From: an uncultured Bacilli bacterium
Lineage (GTDB): Bacteria > Bacillota_I > Bacilli_A > RF39 > UBA660
Reading direction: 5' to 3'
Length of the DNA stretch: 10,828 nt
Assembly (NCBI GenBank): GCA_948687865.1
Contig: CAPQQE010000012.1
Span: 10,564 to 21,391, forward strand
Below the pieces are notes generated by a model, which was given only the letters and a program-made list of their open reading frames with translations, did not search any database and was not told where the DNA came from. Position 1 is the first letter of the stretch. Each line of letters begins with the position of its first letter. A program made the position numbers and the translations under genes. Positions 6,678 to 10,828 of the stretch are shown piece by piece.

Positions 6678-7896
6678 ATATATTAAACATTAATAGTTCT
6701 GGCTTTATTATTAAAAGTAATCCTATTAGTATCATTATTATCCCACCTATTAAGTGTGAATATTTAGAATATTTAGTAGAAAATCCTGTTACTTTTAGTG
6801 TAATCATTGATATAACAAATATAATAATATCATCTATTAAAAAGAATATTATATATATTAACATGTATATCATATAACTAAACGTTGATAAATTATTCAT
6901 AGCGAGTATTTGTGTAAATAATAAAGGAATTCCAATAGAACACATAAGTTCTATTATATTTACTGAAGCTGCTAAAACTATAATTCCAATAATGGCTAAG
7001 GAGAACCTTTTCTCAGTTGTTATAGAAATTATCTTTTCCATTATTTTCTTTCTTTCTTTTTTATCTACAACCTCGCATCCTTCATTTTTTTTATTTAATG
7101 ATTTTATATAATTTGATATATTAACTAATCCTACAACTAGTGCGACTAACGCAACCAATAATCTGATATATGAAATCTTACTTATAAATATACCTAGGTT
7201 TAACCATGCAAGCATAAACATCAAATACACTATTCCTGAAGTTATAATAAATGTTAATCCCAAGATCCACATTTTTTTTCTATCCTTCATATTAAATAAC
7301 ATTGTTATTAAAAATATTAATATCCACATAGCACATGGATTAAATCCATCTACAAAACCTAGTATTATCGCTAATAAGGGTAATGATACATTCTTTGCAT
7401 TTATATTTCCTAGTACTGGGACATTTACATTTTCTTTTTCTTTTTCATCATCTTTAACTATAGGCTTTTCTATTTTATTCTCATTTTTTTTAGTAACCCC
7501 TGTTATCTCTCCAACATAATCTCTATAATCATTTTGTAGATAATAATTAATAGCATTTTTTATCTCTTCATCAGTTCTGCCATCTGAGTATCCTACAATT
7601 GTTTTTTTCCCAATTACAGTAAATGGTACCCCCGAATTTGATGATGTTCCCATTTCTTTTTGAACCTCTGATAATAATTTTTGATTATCCATATCATACC
7701 ATATTTCATATGTATATAATTTTATATCATTTCTATCTTTTAAATATTCTTCTAAAAATTGTTTTTCATGTGCACAATGAGGACATCCATCTCCATAAAA
7801 TAAATGTATATTAATTACCTTATCTTCTGCATTTACATGTAATGGTAGTAATAAAAATAGTATTAGTATACATAATAATCTTAATATCTTTTTCAT
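6676..7896 (-). CDS. CcdA/DsbD-type membrane thiol transporter with an exported thioredoxin-like domain
   Basis: 406 residues. Residues 1-23 are a signal peptide (basic start, long leucine-rich core, VNA before E24). Residues 28-121 form a thioredoxin-like domain with the active site C38-P-H-C41 and the cis-proline loop GVPF (P91). A charged linker (129-160, KKNENKIEKPIVKDDEKEKE) leads to about six membrane helices (172-402). Two helices carry the cysteines typical of CcdA/DsbD: C188 in GFNPCAMW and C319 in IELMCSIGIP. Inference: electrons from a cytoplasmic thioredoxin reach C188/C319 and then the outside CPHC domain, reducing or exchanging disulfides in envelope or spore proteins. The start ATG overlaps the stop of the upstream mini-thioredoxin gene by one base, and AGGTGAT lies five bases before it. 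The exported domain sits at the N-terminus, unlike DsbD of E. coli, where the thioredoxin-like domain is C-terminal. Confidence 0.83.
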   Translation of the reverse strand: MKKILRLLCILILFLLLPLHVNAEDKVINIHLFYGDGCPHCAHEKQFLEEYLKDRNDIKLYTYEIWYDMDNQKLLSEVQKEMGTSSNSGVPFTVIGKKTIVGYSDGRTDEEIKNAINYYLQNDYRDYVGEITGVTKKNENKIEKPIVKDDEKEKENVNVPVLGNINAKNVSLPLLAIILGFVDGFNPCAMWILIFLITMLFNMKDRKKMWILGLTFIITSGIVYLMFMLAWLNLGIFISKISYIRLLVALVALVVGLVNISNYIKSLNKKNEGCEVVDKKERKKIMEKIISITTEKRFSLAIIGIIVLAASVNIIELMCSIGIPLLFTQILAMNNLSTFSYMIYMLIYIIFFLIDDIIIFVISMITLKVTGFSTKYSKYSHLIGGIIMILIGLLLIIKPELLMFNI

Positions 7897-8150
7897 TAAA
7901 TATCACCTACTGCTTTCATAATTTCACTATAACTTTTTTCACCAATTAATCTTTTTATTTCTTTATTATTTTCAACAAAAATGAGCACAGGAAGAGTATT
8001 ACCAATATTGTACTTACTCACCTCTTCCTCATCAAAATCATAATCTAACTCTATAAGTTCTATATTTTTTTCCGTAACTATCTTCCTTACTGCTTTATTA
8101 GTAATAAGACAAGCAGGACACCATAATGCACTTATCTTTATAATCTTCAA
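7896..8150 (-). CDS. Small cytoplasmic thioredoxin-like protein
   Basis: 84 residues, shorter than the usual 105 or so of thioredoxin. ALWCPACLITN gives the active site C11-P-A-C14 with a preceding tryptophan (W10), and TLPVLIF has the cis-proline (P54). There is no signal peptide. The start is TTG at 8150, with AAGGTGAT about five bases upstream. It shares one base with the CcdA/DsbD-type gene (TAATG), so the two are translated together. It is therefore the likely electron donor for that membrane protein. What reduces it is not encoded here. Confidence 0.87.
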   Translation of the reverse strand: MKIIKISALWCPACLITNKAVRKIVTEKNIELIELDYDFDEEEVSKYNIGNTLPVLIFVENNKEIKRLIGEKSYSEIMKAVGDI

Positions 8151-8167
8151 ATTCTATCACCTTTTTA

Positions 8168-8176
8168 ATTATATCA
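8168..8176 (-). promoter_or_regulatory. Extended -10 promoter for the thiol relay operon
   Basis: The minus strand reads TGATATAAT, just after the terminator of the LysM gene. No usable -35 box is visible. It lies only four bases from the ribosome site AAGGTGAT (8156-8163). A start seven bases past the -10 would therefore leave a leader of about 11-13 bases and cut into that site. Either the start is closer to the -10, or the element is not used as drawn. Confidence 0.42.
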
Positions 8177-8186
8177 TGTATTTTAT

Positions 8187-8223
8187 TAAAATAAAAGCAA
8201 CTAATTTGGTATTTTTAGTTGCT
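8187..8223 (-). terminator. Rho-independent terminator of the LysM gene
   Basis: On the minus strand AGCAACTAA (8215-8223) pairs with TTAGTTGCT (8196-8204) around a 10-base loop, followed by TTTATTTTA. The stop codon TAG (8201-8203) is in the right arm. Confidence 0.78.
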
Positions 8224-9520
8224 CACCTATTTGAAGTAAATTATTTGTTAAACCATTTAAATCCTTTATTTTTGTAACTGTTGTATTATAAGTATTTGCT
8301 ATTGAATATAAATTATCTCCCTTTTTTACAGTATATATAGTATAATTTTCATTTTTATTTGATGGAATTATAAGAGTTTGACCCACCTGAAGTAAGTTAC
8401 TTGTTAAATTATTTAATTTTTTTAAATCTTCCACTGCTATATTATAAGCACTTGCTATTGAATATAGACTATCTCCTCTTTTTACTATATATGTATTAAC
8501 TTTATTTATAGTAGGTATTTTCAGTGTTTGACCTACTTGTAGTAAATTGCTTGTTAAATTATTATAATTTTTAAGTTCATCAGTAGTTATATTAAACTTT
8601 TGAGCTATTGTATATAAACTATCGCCCTTTTGTACTATATATATATTATCATTGTTATTATTTGAAGTTGACTCTATTTTTAATACTTGACCTACCTGAA
8701 GTAAGTTATTAGTTAAACTATTAATTTTTTTCAAATTATCTACAGTAGTATTAAATTTATTTGCTATTTTCCATAAGCTATCGCCTTGTTGTACTATATA
8801 TGTTTCATTTGAGGAAACCTCTGTAATAGGAATTTTTAATGTTTGACCTACACTTAATGAATTCGTCTTTAAATTATTTTCTTCTTTTAATTTGTCTACA
8901 GTAGTATTAAACTTTTGTGCAACTTTCCATAAACTATCGCCCTTTTGTACTACATATATGTTATCACCTTCGAAATATGGTATTCCTTGATAGTTTGCTA
9001 AAGTTTTTACTATTGCCTCTGCATAATCTTCCCATTCATTTTTTATATTTGTTGCTTCATTTATATTATCCACATTACCATAATTAACGATTATTGTCTC
9101 TATTACTCCTGTATCTTTTTGAATATTATAATAATCTTTACTAGTATCATTTTCACTTCTTCTTTGGTAATATTTACTTACATTTAATCCCGCATCTTCT
9201 AAGTTTTCTGATAATAAGGAAGCTAGTGTACTTTTATTTCTAAGCGCGTATATTATTTCTGCCCCATCAGAGTCATTTTTTAATCTGTTAGAGAGTGCAA
9301 CTACTTTATCATTATTTCCATATGCATTAATTATTCTATTAGCTCTATCATCTTCGCTAATATATTCATCATCAGTTCTAATTATTTTAACATCTGCACC
9401 TAATTCTTTTAATCTATTATAAATATACTCACTTATAAGCAATGTATAATCTTTTTCTACTATTCCATTACCTGTTACACCTATTTCCCTTCCACCTTTT
9501 GATGGATCTATAACTATCAT
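8201..9520 (-). CDS. Degenerate Amidase_3-like protein with five LysM repeats
   Basis: 439 residues. Residues 1-180 keep the shape of an N-acetylmuramoyl-L-alanine amidase (Amidase_3): MIVIDPSKGG, then GIVEKDYTL, VVALSNRL and a YQRRSENDTSKDYYNIQ segment. The catalytic set looks lost. The zinc histidine of DPGHGG is K8, the second histidine region reads S77-N78-R79, and the late glutamate position reads N146 in IIVNYGN. Only E22 remains. Five LysM repeats follow (189-231, 241-283, 294-336, 344-386, 396-438), each with the pattern Y-x-V-x-x-G-D-S-L and ending in LKIP-like residues, so it should bind peptidoglycan or a similar glycan. There is no signal peptide. Mother-cell spore coat LysM proteins such as SafA and YaaH also lack one, so a spore coat or cortex role is possible. 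ATG 9520 is chosen because GTG 9529 is part of the ribosome site AGGGTGA. Confidence 0.85.
   Translation of the reverse strand: MIVIDPSKGGREIGVTGNGIVEKDYTLLISEYIYNRLKELGADVKIIRTDDEYISEDDRANRIINAYGNNDKVVALSNRLKNDSDGAEIIYALRNKSTLASLLSENLEDAGLNVSKYYQRRSENDTSKDYYNIQKDTGVIETIIVNYGNVDNINEATNIKNEWEDYAEAIVKTLANYQGIPYFEGDNIYVVQKGDSLWKVAQKFNTTVDKLKEENNLKTNSLSVGQTLKIPITEVSSNETYIVQQGDSLWKIANKFNTTVDNLKKINSLTNNLLQVGQVLKIESTSNNNNDNIYIVQKGDSLYTIAQKFNITTDELKNYNNLTSNLLQVGQTLKIPTINKVNTYIVKRGDSLYSIASAYNIAVEDLKKLNNLTSNLLQVGQTLIIPSNKNENYTIYTVKKGDNLYSIANTYNTTVTKIKDLNGLTNNLLQIGEQLKIPN
8207..8956 (-). repeat. Five tandem LysM-coding repeats
   Basis: About 150 bases per unit (a 43-residue LysM plus a 7-10 residue linker rich in Ser, Asn and Thr). 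Repeats 2 to 5 share LTNNLLQVGQ or LTSNLLQVGQ near the end of the unit, closer to each other than to repeat 1 (LKTNSLSVGQ). This suggests recent duplication of the inner units. Repeats 1 and 2 have GDSLW, while 3 to 5 have GDSLY or GDNLY. Confidence 0.85.
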
Positions 9521-9550
9521 AAACGTCACCCTGGTAAATTATATTCTTAA

Positions 9551-9587
9551 AATAAATAAATAAAACCCCAATTTATATAAATTGAAG
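9551..9587 (-). terminator. Rho-independent terminator of the patatin gene
   Basis: On the minus strand CTTCAATTTA and TAAATTGGGG pair (two G-T pairs) across 9566-9587, followed by TTTTATTTATTTATTTT. The stop codon TAA (9573-9575) lies in the hairpin. Confidence 0.65.
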
Positions 9588-10355
9588 CTTTTTATAATTC
9601 AAATATGATGATATAAACATAGCACCCATGACAGCATCTGGCATTATTATACTAAATGCCCATATTTCTCTTTTTTGTTTCATACTAAGTCCGCTATTTT
9701 TTAACAGTTCTATTATATAACATATTAAATTTTTCTTATCATATATATCTGTAATTTTTTTTAGACCATTTGGCTCAAGCACCTTATTAATAGATGACTT
9801 TAAATTTAATATATCCTTATATTCATTATGTGATGATACCTTTTTATAGTTATCAATAACCTCTTTAGTTAATGAATTAAACGAATATAGTTTAAGCGGA
9901 TTAATTTTAAATATACCTGCTGCAAATTCTAGTGATAATAATATATTATTATTTACTTTAAATATTTCCTTTTTATATTTTTCTAAATATTCTCTAATAT
10001 TTTTTAACGCTAATTTTTCAAATTGTGTTATTATGGGAATATTAGAAAATACCTTTTTATATGTATCTATCATATAATCTTCATATTTACTTGATTTAAT
10101 ATTAGAACCCTTTTTAAATGCATATTTATATCCTTCAATCTTATTGAATGCCTTCATTGTATCAAAATAACCAAGTTTAATATTTCTAATAGAGTTTTCC
10201 TTATTAAATATCAAAAGATCTCCTAAGTCATGATAACTATCAACGTAAGTTATTTTTGCTGATAAATCATTAACCCTATTGTTTCTTCCTATTGCTTTTA
10301 AATCAACTACAACTATATCTGTCGCACCTTTTTTTATTGCCATTTCTATAGGCAT
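9573..10355 (-). pseudogene. Patatin-like phospholipase, C-terminal part after an in-frame stop
   Basis: 260 codons from ATG 10355, in the same frame as the upstream half. Reading back across the TAA at 10365-10367 gives FIDGG, stop, FDNMPIEMAIKKGATDIVVVDL. This is the usual patatin ending in which the stop stands where an aromatic residue would normally be. The patatin fold ends near residue 25 of this part. The remaining 230 residues (KLGYFDTMKAFNKIEGYKY and a largely helical tail ending in YKKLQFI) form the C-terminal region found in many Bacillota patatins. Neither catalytic residue is in this part. Translation could restart at ATG 10355, nine bases past the stop, with GGGGGA 12 bases before it, so a separate polypeptide is possible. 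The reading frame is otherwise clean and ends in a terminator, so the break is recent, an assembly error, or tolerated. Confidence 0.75.
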
Positions 10356-10364
10356 ATTATCAAA

Positions 10365-10828
10365 TTATCCCCCATCTATAAATGATTTGTTATTAATTGT
10401 GTACGACTTCATATATGGATAACATGCCGCTGAAGCTAATATATAATCTGTAAGTTTTCCTTTAGGAACATCTTCCTTATACATTTCTATTTTCTTAATC
10501 GGATTAAACTGTGTTGTAACGAATCCAAAATCTATTTTTGAATTTCTAACTTTATTTTCATCAACGTTATCTTCTATTAATTTTTTAAGAGGTTCATATT
10601 CAGCACTTGATCCCGAAATTATTAAGGATTTTATAAGTTCATTCATAGATTTAGATTTTGATATATCTTTATTTTTAAAGGAAAATACCATATTCATATC
10701 AATATTTTTCCAAATATCATTAGCAGTTTTATAATCATCCATAACCATAAGAGATCCATTTAAGGCTCCTACTGATGTACCTGTTACTATATCAGGTTTA
10801 AATCCTAGTTTATTAAGTGCATTCCATG
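10365..10828 (-). pseudogene. Patatin-like phospholipase, N-terminal part (runs off the window)
   Basis: The frame is open from the right edge (WNALNKLGFKPDIVTGTSVG) to TAA at 10365-10367, about 154 codons. The nucleophile elbow G-T-S-V-G is intact (serine codon 10773-10775), and the catalytic Asp of D-G-G is codon 10374-10376, two codons before the stop. ASAACYPYMKSYTINNKSFI before it is the usual patatin lead-in. The oxyanion loop (GGGxKG) should lie a few residues beyond the right edge, so about 20-30 residues are missing. Patatins of this kind are lipid acyl hydrolases (Ser-Asp dyad). An in-frame ATG at 10748 exists but would discard the catalytic serine, so it is not the start. Whether this half alone is stable or active is unknown; intact relatives need the residues after DGG to complete the fold. 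Confidence 0.78.

Noticed and set aside
8207..8956. Repeats as a CRISPR array
   Set aside because: The units are about 150 bases, lie inside an open frame, and encode LysM motifs with sequence drift; there are no identical short repeats with unique spacers.
10365..10367. TAA decoded as tyrosine (altered genetic code)
   Set aside because: Several other genes end at TAA exactly where a terminator hairpin follows, so TAA is a normal stop here. No other conserved protein in the window has an internal TAA.
10355..10376. Frameshift at the GGGGG run in the patatin gene
   Set aside because: Both halves are in the same reading frame (the offset between them is a multiple of three). A base substitution explains the break; an insertion or deletion does not.
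1..10828. Defence system, prophage or mobile island
   Set aside because: No nuclease, helicase, toxin-antitoxin pair, integrase, transposase or terminal repeat was found. The patatin-like gene alone, without a nucleotide cyclase or sensor partner in view, is not enough to call a CBASS-type system, and upstream genes lie beyond the window.

Overview
The window is very AT-rich and has a Bacillota (Firmicutes) style of gene start: strong AGGAGG or AGGTGA ribosome sites, several TTG starts, and short gaps between genes. A yunB-like sporulation gene lies directly beside a yutD-like gene, the arrangement I recall from Bacillus. Single-cluster ferredoxin, acyl-CoA dehydratase activase-like proteins and a LysM protein without a signal peptide add to this. 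The best guess is an anaerobic, spore-forming, low-GC Bacillota, perhaps a gut lineage on the Bacilli/Erysipelotrichia side. That placement is an inference from gene content.

Layout from the left, mostly on the minus strand. Bases 1-1796 hold the 5' end of yutD (cut by the window edge), yunB, and an unrecognised protein with a C-terminal membrane anchor. Bases 1907-2128 (+) encode a small 4Fe-4S ferredoxin with its own promoter and terminator. A NUDIX hydrolase (2256-2711, -) and a DUF3419-like SAM-dependent enzyme (2894-3838, +) diverge from a shared 182-base promoter region. A second unrecognised tail-anchored acidic protein follows at 3909-4565 (-).

The rest is on the minus strand. A translationally coupled pair related to 2-hydroxyacyl-CoA dehydratase activases (COG3580- and COG3581-like) occupies 4683-6612. 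A two-gene thiol relay occupies 6676-8150: a cytoplasmic mini-thioredoxin, then a CcdA-type membrane protein fused to an exported CPHC thioredoxin-like domain. A protein with a degenerate amidase domain and five LysM repeats lies at 8201-9520. A patatin-like phospholipase at 9573-10828 is interrupted by one in-frame TAA and runs off the right edge.

Two patterns run through the window. Most transcription units end in a hairpin that contains or touches the stop codon. Most promoters I can see are extended -10 elements (TGnTATAAT-like) with little or no -35 box. I see no tRNA, rRNA, CRISPR array, transposase or phage gene, and no gene-free stretch over 300 bases. I did not find a clear new defence or metabolic system. 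The points most worth following are the likely pseudo-amidase LysM protein, the stop codon in the patatin gene, and the two orphan tail-anchored proteins.
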